Shown here: in pieces, positions 52,193 to 60,329 of the stretch | How positions within the stretch are numbered: the first letter of the stretch is position 1 | Layout of the letters: each line of letters starts with the position of its first letter | Assembly: GCF_000384215.1 (NCBI RefSeq) | Contig: NZ_KB913032.1 | Location: 1,513,021-1,577,020 of the forward strand | Length of the DNA stretch: 64,000 nucleotides | Direction: 5' to 3' | Source: Amycolatopsis alba DSM 44262 | GTDB taxonomy: Bacteria > Actinomycetota > Actinomycetes > Mycobacteriales > Pseudonocardiaceae | Made by a program: the position numbers and the translations under genes | Notes under the pieces: model-generated | Told to the model about the DNA's origin: nothing | The model's database searches: none | The model's input: the letters and a program-made list of their open reading frames with translations, nothing else

Positions 52193-53776
52193 ATGCGCGC
52201 ACTTGACCTCGCGATCATCGGGCTTTTTCTGGTCGGTATGCCCCTATTGGGCGTCTGGATCGGCGGAAAACAGAAGTCAGGCTCCGACTACTTCGTCGGC
52301 GAAGGCAAGATCTCCTGGTGGGTGGCCTGCCTTTCGGTGGTTTCCGCGGAGACGTCCACCCTCACCGTGCTTTCCGTGCCGACGGTGGCCTACATCGCCA
52401 CCCCCGGCGACGGCGGGATGACGTACCTGGCCTTGGCGATCGGGTACATCCTCGGCCGGATCGTGGTGTCGATGGTGCTGCTGCCGCGCTATGTGGCGGG
52501 CAACCTGGTCACCGCGTACGCCTTCCTGGGCAAACGGTTCGGCAGCGGGCTGCAGGGCACCGCGTCGGTGACCTTCCTGCTCACCCGGACACTCGCCGAC
52601 GGGATCCGGCTGTTCGCCACCGCGATCCCGATCAAGGTGGTGATGGCGGCCTACGGCCTGAACGTCTCGTACTGGACCATCGTGGTCGGGCTCGGTATCG
52701 CGATGGTGCTCTACAGCTTCTTCGGCGGGGTCCGCGCGGTCGTCTGGGTCGACGCGATCCAGATGCTCTGGTACATCCTCGGCGCGGTCGTGGTGATCTG
52801 GGTGATCGCCGGCAGGCTTCCGGACGGCTGGTTCGGAAAAGCCTTCGACGCCAACAAGTTCCAGATCCTCGACCTCTCTTCGAACATGCTCACCGGGCAG
52901 TACGCGCTCCTCACCGCGGTGATCGGTGGCGCGGTGCTCTCGATGGCGTCACACGGCTCGGACCAGCTGATCGTGCAGCGCCTGCAGGCCACCAACGACC
53001 TGCGCGCCGCGCGGAAGGCCTTGATCGCCAGCGGTTTCGTGGTGTTCATCCAGTTCGCGCTGTTCCTGTTCATCGGCGTGCTGCTGTGGGCGCTGTACAA
53101 CGGCCTCGCCCCGACCAAGCCGAAGCCGGAAGGGCTCGGGCTGGCCAACAAGGACGAGCTGTTCGCGAACTTCATCGTGAACGACCTGCCGAGCGGGCTT
53201 TCGGGCTTCGTGATCGCCGGGATCCTGGCCGCCGCACTGAGTTCGTCGCTCGGCGCGCTGGCGTCGTCGACAGTGACCGACGTCTACGAACGGGTGATCG
53301 GCCGGGAGCTGCCGGAAGCGGACCGGCTGCGGCACGGCCGGATCTGGACGATCGTCTGGGCGGGCGCGCTGATCCTGTGCGCGGGGTTCTTCGCCTCGTC
53401 CAACAAGACCTCGGCCGACCCGATCGTGGTGCAGGCGCTCGGCATCACCGGCTACACCTACGGCGCGCTGCTCGGCGCGTTCCTCTTGGGTCTGCTGATC
53501 AAGCGGGCCAGGCAGGCGGACGCGATCGTGGCGTTCGTGGCGACGGTGATCGTGATGGCCTTCATCATCCTCGGCGTCAAGTTCAACAAACCGGACGGCA
53601 GCCTGATCGGTATCGACTTCGGCAAGGCGTCGGGGAACACGGTGGCACTGGCCTGGCCCTGGTACACGTTGTGCGGCGTGGTGATCACGCTCGTGGTGGG
53701 CGGACTGCTCTCGCTGCGGCACAGCACGCCGGATCCGCTCACCGAAGAGGTGAGCAAAGAACCGGAACCCGTTTGA
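52193..53776 (+). CDS. Sodium:solute symporter (SSS family)
   Basis: A 527-residue transporter with about 13-14 helices of the SSS family. Segments: DYFVGEGKISWWVACLSVVSAETSTLTVLSVP, YVAGNLVTAYAFLGKRFG and MASHGSDQLIVQRLQATNDLRAARKAL, like SGLT-type sugar symporters. The GGAGAT ribosome-binding site and 9-base gap link it to anmK, so anhydro-muropeptide or amino sugar uptake is likely (inference). Confidence 0.9.
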   Translation: MRALDLAIIGLFLVGMPLLGVWIGGKQKSGSDYFVGEGKISWWVACLSVVSAETSTLTVLSVPTVAYIATPGDGGMTYLALAIGYILGRIVVSMVLLPRYVAGNLVTAYAFLGKRFGSGLQGTASVTFLLTRTLADGIRLFATAIPIKVVMAAYGLNVSYWTIVVGLGIAMVLYSFFGGVRAVVWVDAIQMLWYILGAVVVIWVIAGRLPDGWFGKAFDANKFQILDLSSNMLTGQYALLTAVIGGAVLSMASHGSDQLIVQRLQATNDLRAARKALIASGFVVFIQFALFLFIGVLLWALYNGLAPTKPKPEGLGLANKDELFANFIVNDLPSGLSGFVIAGILAAALSSSLGALASSTVTDVYERVIGRELPEADRLRHGRIWTIVWAGALILCAGFFASSNKTSADPIVVQALGITGYTYGALLGAFLLGLLIKRARQADAIVAFVATVIVMAFIILGVKFNKPDGSLIGIDFGKASGNTVALAWPWYTLCGVVITLVVGGLLSLRHSTPDPLTEEVSKEPEPV

Positions 53777-53892
53777 TCACAACGGTTTCTGACTATATGT
53801 GACCTGCGTCACAGTCATGAACAAGCCTCTGGTCATCTCCGTGTCGGCGATGGGACCCGCCGGCACACGGCGGGCTGAGGAGAGGCGAAATC

Positions 53893-54396
53893 ATGAAGCG
53901 AACGACCGTGGCCATCGCCGTCGGCGCACTGCTGATCGGCGGTGGCACGACCGCCTACGCCGCGACGAGCACCGGCGTGCCGGACGCGATCAAAGTGCCG
54001 GAAGGGAACAAGCGGATCGCCACCTACCTGGGCGAGGGCGTACAGATCTACGGCTGCGCCAACGGGGCGTGGGCGCTGATCCAGCCCGCCGCGACGCTCA
54101 GCCACCGCGGGCGGACGATCGCGCTGCACAGCAAGGGTCCGGTGTGGACGTCCACTGTGGACGGCAGCACGGTCGGGGCGGCGGCCGTCCCCGGTGCGTC
54201 GAACCCGCGGCCGAACGCGGTGCCGGAACTGCTGCTGAAGGCGAATCTGAACAGCGGTGACGGGATCTTCGGCAAGGTCACCTATGTCCAGCGGCTCGAC
54301 ACCCACGGCGGACTCGCTCCGGCGGGCACCTGCGCGAACGGCGCGCAGACGGCCGTCCGGTACTCGGCCGACTACGCCTTCTGGGTCGCGAAGTAG
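53893..54396 (+). CDS. Secreted DUF3455 protein
   Basis: A 167-residue exported protein with signal peptide MKRTTVAIAVGALLIGGGTT (cleavage near AYA-AT). The mature part (VPEGNKRIATYLGEGVQIYGCANGAWALIQPAATLSHRGRTIALHSKGPVWTSTVDGSTV) matches DUF3455, a beta-rich family of unknown function, with a cysteine pair (YGCANG, GTCANG). A palindromic repeat pair lies 22 bases after the stop. Confidence 0.88.
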   Translation: MKRTTVAIAVGALLIGGGTTAYAATSTGVPDAIKVPEGNKRIATYLGEGVQIYGCANGAWALIQPAATLSHRGRTIALHSKGPVWTSTVDGSTVGAAAVPGASNPRPNAVPELLLKANLNSGDGIFGKVTYVQRLDTHGGLAPAGTCANGAQTAVRYSADYAFWVAK

Positions 54397-54418
54397 TCGG
54401 TGACGGAGGCTCGGAAGC

Positions 54419-54471
54419 GTCGCGAAAGCCACTTTCGGGACGTCAGGTGTCCCGAAAGTGGCTTTCGCGAC
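54419..54471. repeat. Hairpin with 23-bp perfect arms, GCGAAAG family
   Basis: GTCGCGAAAGCCACTTTCGG and three more bases (54419-54441) pair perfectly with 54449-54471 around the 7-base loop GTCAGGT. The GCGAAAG-CCA-CTTTCG core is the one at 25987 and 54510, with the outer bases changed on both arms so pairing is kept. It lies in the convergent gap between the DUF3455 gene and smc. Confidence 0.85.
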
Positions 54472-54509
54472 ATCGACGGACGCAAGCGGGCGGGCTGGTG
54501 GAAGGCGGT

Positions 54510-54532
54510 GTTGCGAAAGCCACTTTCGCAAC
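54510..54532. repeat. Identical copy of the 23-bp palindrome at 25987
   Basis: GTTGCGAAAG-CCA-CTTTCGCAAC, identical over 23 bases to 25987-26009 some 28 kb away, and 38 bases after the preceding hairpin. Together they form a second double element. The remaining 60 bases up to the smc stop show nothing else. Confidence 0.85.
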
Positions 54533-54592
54533 ATCCGAGGCCGACATGCACGCGAGTGAGCCGGCACCTTTGCCTTACCCCGCAAACAAACG

Positions 54593-57500
54593 CTACGCGG
54601 GAACAGGGTCCTCTTCAGCGGTCCGGAGCCGCTGCGAGATCACCTTGGTGATGCCGTCGCCCTGCATCGACACGCCGTACAGGGCGTCGGCGATCTCCAT
54701 GGTCGGCTTCTGGTGGGTGATGATGATCAGCTGCGAAGAATCGCGCAGCTGCTCCAGCAGCCCGATCAGCCGTCGCATGTTGGTGTCGTCGAGCGCGGCC
54801 TCGACCTCGTCCATGACGTAGAAGGGCGAAGGCCGGGCGCGGAAGATCGCGACCAGCATGCCGACGGCGACGAGCGACTTCTCGCCACCGGAGAGCAGCG
54901 AGAGCCGCTTGACCTTCTTGCCCGGCGGGCGCGCCTCGACGTCGACACCGGTGGAGAGCAGGTCGTTCGGCTGCGTGAGCACCATGCGTCCCTCGCCGCC
55001 GGGGAACAGCACGCCGAACACGGTCTCGAACTCGCGCGCGACATCTTCGTACGCCGATTCGAAGACCTCGAGGATCTTTTCGTCGACCTGCTTGATGACC
55101 GCTTCGAGGTCCTTGCGGGTGTCCTTGAGGTCTTCGAGCTGCGTCGAGAGGAACTTGTAGCGCTCCTCCAGCGCCGCGAACTCCTCCAGCGCCAACGGGT
55201 TGACCTTGCCCAGCAGGCTCAGGTCCTTCTCCGCGCGCTTCGCCCGGCGGGCCTGGGTGTCACGGTCGAACGGCATGGGCGGCGGCTGGGTGACGTCCTC
55301 GCCGCGTTCCTTGGCGGCCTCGTACTCGGCCATCTCCCCCGCGCTCGGCGGGACGGGGACGTCCGGGCCGTACTCGGAAACGAGGTCCTCGAGGCCGATG
55401 CCGAAGTCCTCGGCGATCTTGGTTTCGAGCTGCTCCAGCCGCAGCCGCTGCTCGGCACGCAGCACCTCGTCGCGGTGGACGGCGTCGGTGAGCTTCTCCA
55501 GTTCGCCGGTCAGCTCGCGGACCTTGCTGCGGACCTGGGTCAGCGCGGTCTCCCGTGACTGCCGCTGCGCCTGCGCCTCGTCCCGTTCGTGGGCGGCGCG
55601 CTGCACGGAGACCTCGATGCGTTCGAGCGCGATCTCGCCGCCGTTGACCACCGCGTTGGCGATCTCGGCGCCGCGTTTCCGCGCGGCCCTGGACTTTTCG
55701 GCACGTTCACGGGCCTGCCGCTCGGCGTGCGCGGCACGGCGGAGCGATTCGGCCTTGCCCTGGATGCTCCGCGCGCGCTCCTCGGCGGTGCGCAGCGCGA
55801 GGCGGGACTCCATCTCCTCCTGGCGGACCGTGCCGAGGTCTTCGGCGGCCTGGTCGCGCTCGGCGGTGTCCGGATCCTCGTCGACCTCCTGGTCGGCGAC
55901 GGCGGCGAGCCGCTCTTCGAGTTCGGCGAGCTGCTGAAGCGCCTGCTCCCGGCTCTGCTCGACCTTGGCGCGCTGAGTGCTCAGCCGGTCCATCTCGGCC
56001 TGCGCGCCGCGCGCGGCTTGCTGCAGCCTGTTCAGCCGCTCGGACGAGCGGGCCTTGCGGACCTTCGCGTCCCCGAGCGCTTCCTTGGCCCTGCCGACTT
56101 CTTCGCGCCGGGCCTGCTGTCCGGCGCGGGCGCCTTCGAGTTCGGCGGCGGTGCGTTCCAGCGCGCGCTCGGCGGCGTGCAACCGGTCGCCCGCCTCGTC
56201 GACGGCGGCCTGGACTTCGATGACGCTCTCGCTGCGGGCGGAACCACCGGCCGCCCAGCGGGCCCCGAAGACGTCGCCCTCGGGCGTGACCGTGCTGACC
56301 TCGGGATACACCTCGACGAGACGGCGCGCGGACTCCAGACCGTCCACAATGGCCACCCGGTCGAGCGCGTGCTCGACGGCGGACCGCAGCGCTGGCGGCG
56401 CCGTGACCACTTCGCGTGCCCAGCGCGCGCCCTGGGGCAGCGACGGCCAGGATCCGGTGTCCACAACGGACCCCAGCCCGCCGAGCAGGATGCCGGCGCG
56501 GCCGGAGTCGTTGTCCTTCAAGAACTTCAGCGCGTCGAGCGCGTCGGCACCACCGTTGACCGCGACCGCGTCGGCGACCGGGCCGAGCGCCGCGGCCAGC
56601 GCGACCTCGTGGCCCGCCTCGACGGTGAGCAGCGCGGCCACCGAGCCGAGCAGTCCCGGCAGCTCGTGCTGCGCGCCGAGCAGCGCCCCGGCGCCGTCCT
56701 TGCGGCGCAAGCCCATCGACAGCGCCTCGACGCGCGCCTTCTCCGACGCGATCTCGCGTTCGGCGGCGCGCTCGGCCTTGACCAGTTCCTCGACCCGCGC
56801 CTTGGCGGCGTTGTTGGCCTCCACCGTGCGGTCGTGATGGGCCTGCAGGTCGACGTCGTCGGATTCTTCGACGCCGCCTTCGGCTTTGGCTTCTTCCAGC
56901 TCTTCGACGGCGATTTCCGCGCGCTCGGCGGACTCTTCGAGCGAAACGGTGAGCCTGTCGATCTCGTCGGAGGTGGCGCCGTTCTTGCTGCGCAGCGCCT
57001 CGACCTGCCCGGCGAGCTTCGCCAGCCCCTCCCGCCTGTCGGCGATGGCGCGGACAGCGGCCATATGCGCGCGTTCGGCGGCCTGGACGAGGTGTTCGAG
57101 CTGCTCACGCTTCTGGACGGTCTCCGAAAGCACCATCCGGGCCTCGGCGACGGCCTCGTTGAGCTCCTGCTCCTGCTCGGCGACGTGCTCGGCCTCGGCC
57201 AGCAGCTCGTCCGGGTCGCGGCCGGTGCTCGCCTGCTGCACGTCGGACGACAGGTGCCGCTGACGCTCCAGCGCGAGCCGCACGGTGCCGCGCAACCGCT
57301 CCGTCAGCGCGGAAAGCTTGTACCAGGTCTCCTGGGCCGCGGCCAGGCGCGGCGCGTCCTCGGCGAGCGACGCTTCGAGCTCGGCCTCCTCGGCCGCGAC
57401 GATCTCCAGCGCCTGCTCGACCTCACCGCGACGCTGACGGGCGACGCGCTCGTCGGCCTCTTCCTTGGCGATGCCCTCGCGCTGGGAGACCAGGTCGTGG

Positions 57501-58192
57501 GCGAACAGCCGCAGCCGGGCGTCACGCAGTTCGGACTGCACCCACTGCGCCTTGCGGGCGATCTCGGCCTGTTTGCCCAGCGGTTTGAGCTGACGGCGAA
57601 GCTCGGTGGTGAGGTCGCCGAGGCGGTCGAGGTTGCCCTGCATGTTCGCGAGCTTGCGCAGGGTCTGTTCCTTGCGCTTGCGGTGCTTGAGGACGCCCGC
57701 GGCCTCTTCGATGAAGGCGCGGCGCTCCTCGGGCTTGGATTCGAGGATCGCCGAAAGCTGACCCTGACCGACGATCACGTGCATCTCGCGGCCGATACCG
57801 GAGTCCGACAGCAGTTCCTGCACGTCCATCAGACGGCAGCGGTCGCCGTTGATCTCGTATTCGCTCGCGCCGTCACGGAACATCCGGCGGGTGATCGAGA
57901 CCTCGGAGTACTCGATGGGCAGCGCGCCGTCGGCGTTGTCGATGGTGAGGGTGACCTCGGCGCGCCCGAGCGGGGCGCGGCCGGCGGTCCCGGCGAAGAT
58001 GACGTCCTCCATCTTGCCGCCGCGCAGATCCTTCGCGCCCTGGGTGCCCATGACCCAGCGAAGCGCGTCGAGGACGTTCGACTTACCGGAGCCGTTCGGC
58101 CCGACCACACAGGTGATACCCGGCTCGAAACGCAGCGTCGTCGCCGAGGCGAAGGACTTGAAGCCCTTGAGCGTCAGGCTCTTCAGGTGCAC
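54593..58192 (-). CDS. smc: Chromosome segregation protein SMC
   Basis: The 1199-residue condensin subunit organises and segregates the chromosome with ScpA and ScpB. Walker A VVGPNGSGKSNVLDALRWVMG (about 30-50), long coiled-coil arms rich in E, R, A and Q, a central hinge (about 510-640, with LPGLLGSVAALLTVEAGHEVALAAALG), and the C-terminal head with LSGGEKSLVAVGMLVAIF and FYVMDEVEAALDD. Length is normal. Long antisense ORFs here are shadows. Next to acyP, as in mycobacteria. Confidence 0.98.
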   Translation of the reverse strand: MHLKSLTLKGFKSFASATTLRFEPGITCVVGPNGSGKSNVLDALRWVMGTQGAKDLRGGKMEDVIFAGTAGRAPLGRAEVTLTIDNADGALPIEYSEVSITRRMFRDGASEYEINGDRCRLMDVQELLSDSGIGREMHVIVGQGQLSAILESKPEERRAFIEEAAGVLKHRKRKEQTLRKLANMQGNLDRLGDLTTELRRQLKPLGKQAEIARKAQWVQSELRDARLRLFAHDLVSQREGIAKEEADERVARQRRGEVEQALEIVAAEEAELEASLAEDAPRLAAAQETWYKLSALTERLRGTVRLALERQRHLSSDVQQASTGRDPDELLAEAEHVAEQEQELNEAVAEARMVLSETVQKREQLEHLVQAAERAHMAAVRAIADRREGLAKLAGQVEALRSKNGATSDEIDRLTVSLEESAERAEIAVEELEEAKAEGGVEESDDVDLQAHHDRTVEANNAAKARVEELVKAERAAEREIASEKARVEALSMGLRRKDGAGALLGAQHELPGLLGSVAALLTVEAGHEVALAAALGPVADAVAVNGGADALDALKFLKDNDSGRAGILLGGLGSVVDTGSWPSLPQGARWAREVVTAPPALRSAVEHALDRVAIVDGLESARRLVEVYPEVSTVTPEGDVFGARWAAGGSARSESVIEVQAAVDEAGDRLHAAERALERTAAELEGARAGQQARREEVGRAKEALGDAKVRKARSSERLNRLQQAARGAQAEMDRLSTQRAKVEQSREQALQQLAELEERLAAVADQEVDEDPDTAERDQAAEDLGTVRQEEMESRLALRTAEERARSIQGKAESLRRAAHAERQARERAEKSRAARKRGAEIANAVVNGGEIALERIEVSVQRAAHERDEAQAQRQSRETALTQVRSKVRELTGELEKLTDAVHRDEVLRAEQRLRLEQLETKIAEDFGIGLEDLVSEYGPDVPVPPSAGEMAEYEAAKERGEDVTQPPPMPFDRDTQARRAKRAEKDLSLLGKVNPLALEEFAALEERYKFLSTQLEDLKDTRKDLEAVIKQVDEKILEVFESAYEDVAREFETVFGVLFPGGEGRMVLTQPNDLLSTGVDVEARPPGKKVKRLSLLSGGEKSLVAVGMLVAIFRARPSPFYVMDEVEAALDDTNMRRLIGLLEQLRDSSQLIIITHQKPTMEIADALYGVSMQGDGITKVISQRLRTAEEDPVPA

Positions 58193-58281
58193 GGCGTGCT
58201 GACCCCTCTGGCTGCGGGAACCGGTCGTTCAATCGGCCCAGGCTACCTGTGTGCCCTGGGTGATCGTGGGACGCGGGGGCG

Positions 58282-58569
58282 TCAGCGCTCCACGAACCCG
58301 CGGATCCCACCTTTCGCGGGCGACCAGCGCTCGACGACATGATCCACACTTCCGGGTGATTCGCCGGATCTCAAAGCCGCCAAAAGCCGCTCACAGTGTT
58401 CCCGAACACCCTCCGCTATCACCTCGACACGTCCGTCGGCGAGGTTGCCCGCGCTGCCGACCAACCCCAGCTCAAGCGCCCGACTGCGGGTCCACCAGCG
58501 GAAACCGACCCCCTGCACCCGGCCGTGCACCCACGCGGTCAGCCGGATTCGCGTTACTTCTTCACTCAC
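58282..58569 (-). CDS. acyP: Acylphosphatase
   Basis: A 95-residue acylphosphatase that hydrolyses carboxyl-phosphate bonds. Residues VHGRVQGVGFRWWTRSRALELGLVGSAGNLADGRVEVIAEG contain the catalytic arginine (VGFR) and asparagine (GNLADGRV). The GTG start (VSEEVTRIRL) gives the usual length; the open frame continues upstream without homology. Its position next to smc is conserved in actinobacteria. Confidence 0.93.
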   Translation of the reverse strand: MSEEVTRIRLTAWVHGRVQGVGFRWWTRSRALELGLVGSAGNLADGRVEVIAEGVREHCERLLAALRSGESPGSVDHVVERWSPAKGGIRGFVER

Positions 58570-58627
58570 ACCCCCTATCGTGCACCATGCGGATGAACGC
58601 GGAGGGTGAACACAACGTTCGCAGCGG

Positions 58628-58656
58628 TTCGCAGACAGTGAGGTCACGGTGATAAT
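58628..58656 (+). promoter_or_regulatory. Promoter TTCGCA-n17-GATAAT
   Basis: TTCGCA (58628-58633) and GATAAT (58651-58656) with 17-bp spacing, the -10 preceded by GGT (extended -10 type). It would drive the membrane-anchored protein gene about 100 bases downstream. The rest of the divergent gap with acyP shows nothing more. Confidence 0.5.
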
Positions 58657-58766
58657 CTCCGCGCCGGGTCCCCACTTTGGGCTACGTCACCCAGGTAGCC
58701 GGAAACGTCTCGGTGTCTCTCACCAGTCGCTTCACTCCCCGAAGTCCCCCATCCGAGGAGTCAGCC

Positions 58767-59402
58767 ATGCCCCGTCCCGACGGGTCTGATCCGAGCGCAC
58801 GCGTGTCCGTGGCACCCCCGCGCGGCGCCACCGGCAAGCTCAACCGCGCCGGCTACGCCGTACTCGGCGTCAGCGGCCTCGTGGTGGCGACGGCCTTCGC
58901 CGCGATCGCCGAACTCGCGGGCCCCGGTGTCTCGGCCACCGCGGGTGGCACCGGCGTCCCCGGCGGCGGGCAAGGTGTCGCTCCCGCCGGTGCCCAGCTG
59001 GTCCCCGGCAACGCCGTCCCCGGCGGCCCGATGACCGTCAGCGGCTCGCCGACCCCTGGCGCGCCCTCCAGTTCGACGGCGCCGCCGACCACGGTGACTT
59101 CGGTCGGCCCGGACGGCAAGAAGACGACGAGCGTCGTCACCCCGCCCCCGCCGGTGGTGCCCCCGCCCGGTGGCGGCGAGCCGCCGGTGGTGGTGCCGCC
59201 GACGACGCCGACCACTCCGAAGCCCACCCCCACACCGACGAAGACGACGACGCCCACACCGACGACCCCGACCTCGACGCCGTCACCGGATCCGTCGTCG
59301 AGCCCGCCGGGTGGCGGCTCCAGCTCCAGCGGTGCCCCGGACTCGTCGCCGGGCCGGTCGAGCACCTCGGGCACCGACACGTCCACCAGCAGCGCCCGGT
59401 AA
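58767..59402 (+). CDS. Membrane-anchored Pro/Thr/Ser-rich protein
   Basis: A 211-residue protein. A short cytoplasmic N-terminus with arginines is followed by one membrane helix (about 34-56, GYAVLGVSGLVVATAFAAIAELAG). The rest is an extended low-complexity wall-spanning region rich in P, T, S and G (PPTTPTTPKPTPTPTKTTTP and similar), a likely target of O-mannosylation. No folded domain follows, so it may be a spacer or lack a recognised partner. The ATG has a GAGGAG ribosome-binding site. Confidence 0.82.
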   Translation: MPRPDGSDPSARVSVAPPRGATGKLNRAGYAVLGVSGLVVATAFAAIAELAGPGVSATAGGTGVPGGGQGVAPAGAQLVPGNAVPGGPMTVSGSPTPGAPSSSTAPPTTVTSVGPDGKKTTSVVTPPPPVVPPPGGGEPPVVVPPTTPTTPKPTPTPTKTTTPTPTTPTSTPSPDPSSSPPGGGSSSSGAPDSSPGRSSTSGTDTSTSSAR

Positions 59403-59414
59403 GACTTCTGGTCC

Positions 59415-59461
59415 GTGAAGGCCTCCTTGCCTACCTTGAGGGTAGGGAAGGAGGCCTTCAC
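59415..59461. repeat. Hairpin, GTGAAGG family
   Basis: 20-bp arms with one mismatch (59415-59434 and 59442-59461) and the 7-base loop CTTGAGG. The core GTGAAGGCCTCCTT and the right arm are the same as in the hairpin at 30252, 29 kb away. It begins 13 bases after a stop codon at a convergent junction. Confidence 0.85.
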
Positions 59462-59510
59462 CACTTCCCGGAGCCGGATGCCGGCTGGTCGTGAGCGCGA
59501 TTCCGGTCGC

Positions 59511-59598
59511 CGTGCTCGAAGGCGTGACTCACGTGCTAGAAGACGTGACTCGCGTGCTTGAAGGCGGAACTCACGTGATCGGCCTCCAAGCACGCGAG
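59511..59598. repeat. Tandem 21-bp repeat with terminal inverted segment
   Basis: Three units of 21 bp follow each other at 59511, 59532 and 59553, each beginning CGTGCT-n-GAAG and ending ACTCA or ACTCG. A segment at 59583-59598 (CCT-c-CAAGCACGCGAG) is the inverse of the junction between units 2 and 3. The array lies in the gap between the hairpin and kdpE. There are no spacers, so this is not a CRISPR array. Confidence 0.7.
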
Positions 59599-59627
59599 AT
59601 CCGGCTCTGATCACGCACGACCGGGGC

Positions 59628-60329
59628 TCACATTTCGAAGCGGTAGCCCATTCCCGGTTCCGTCAGCAGGTGCCGCGGCCGCGAGGGTTCCGGTTCCAGC
59701 TTCCGCCGCAGCTGCGCGAGGTACACCCGCAGGTAGTGCGACTCGGTCTCGTAGGTCGGACCCCACACCTCGTGCAGCAGCTGCTTCTGTGCCACCAGAC
59801 GGCCCCGGTTGCGCACCAGCAGTTCCAGCACGCCCCATTCGGTCTTGGTGAGGTGCACTTCCTTGCCGTCCCGGCGCACCTTCTTCGCCGCGAGGTCGAT
59901 GCGGAACGAACCCGTGTCCACCACCGCGTCCGCACCGTCCACACTGGACGTCGCCGAACGCCGGACGGCGGCGCGGAGCCGCGCGAGCAGTTCGTCCATG
60001 CCGAAGGGTTTGGTGACGTAGTCGTCGGCGCCCGCGTCGAGGGCCTGCACCTTGTCGGCCGAGTCGCCGCGCGCGGACAGCACGATGATCGGCACCGTCG
60101 TCCAGCCGCGGAGCCCGGCGATCACCTCGGTGCCGTCGAGGTCGGGCAGGCCGAGGTCGAGCACGACGACGTCGGGTTTGGTCTCGGCGACGGCCTTCAG
60201 CGCGGCCGTCCCGTCGTGCGCGGTGATCACCTTGTAGCCGCGGGCGGACAGGTTGATCCGCAGGGCTCGCACGATCTGCGGTTCGTCGTCGACGACCAGA
60301 ACGGTCGCCGACGCGGTGTCGGCGCTCAT
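59628..60329 (-). CDS. kdpE: Response regulator KdpE
   Basis: A 233-residue OmpR/PhoB-type regulator of the kdp operon. Acidic pocket VLVVDDEPQIVR, phosphoacceptor Asp58 in VVVLDLGLPDLDG, the conserved lysine in VTKPFGMDELLAR, and a C-terminal winged helix (LTKTEWGVLELLVRNRGRLVAQKQLLHEVWG). The start overlaps kdpD by ATGA. Activates kdp genes under potassium limitation. Confidence 0.95.
   Translation of the reverse strand: MSADTASATVLVVDDEPQIVRALRINLSARGYKVITAHDGTAALKAVAETKPDVVVLDLGLPDLDGTEVIAGLRGWTTVPIIVLSARGDSADKVQALDAGADDYVTKPFGMDELLARLRAAVRRSATSSVDGADAVVDTGSFRIDLAAKKVRRDGKEVHLTKTEWGVLELLVRNRGRLVAQKQLLHEVWGPTYETESHYLRVYLAQLRRKLEPEPSRPRHLLTEPGMGYRFEM

Noticed and set aside
55589..58342. 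A 917-codon open frame antisense to smc
   Set aside because: Long antisense frames are expected opposite high-GC genes with G/C-ending codons. The sequence is repetitive L/G/R-rich without any recognisable domain, whereas the minus frame encodes a complete SMC.
59511..59598. Short CRISPR array
   Set aside because: The 21-bp units are directly adjacent without unique spacers, units are degenerate, and no cas genes occur in the window.
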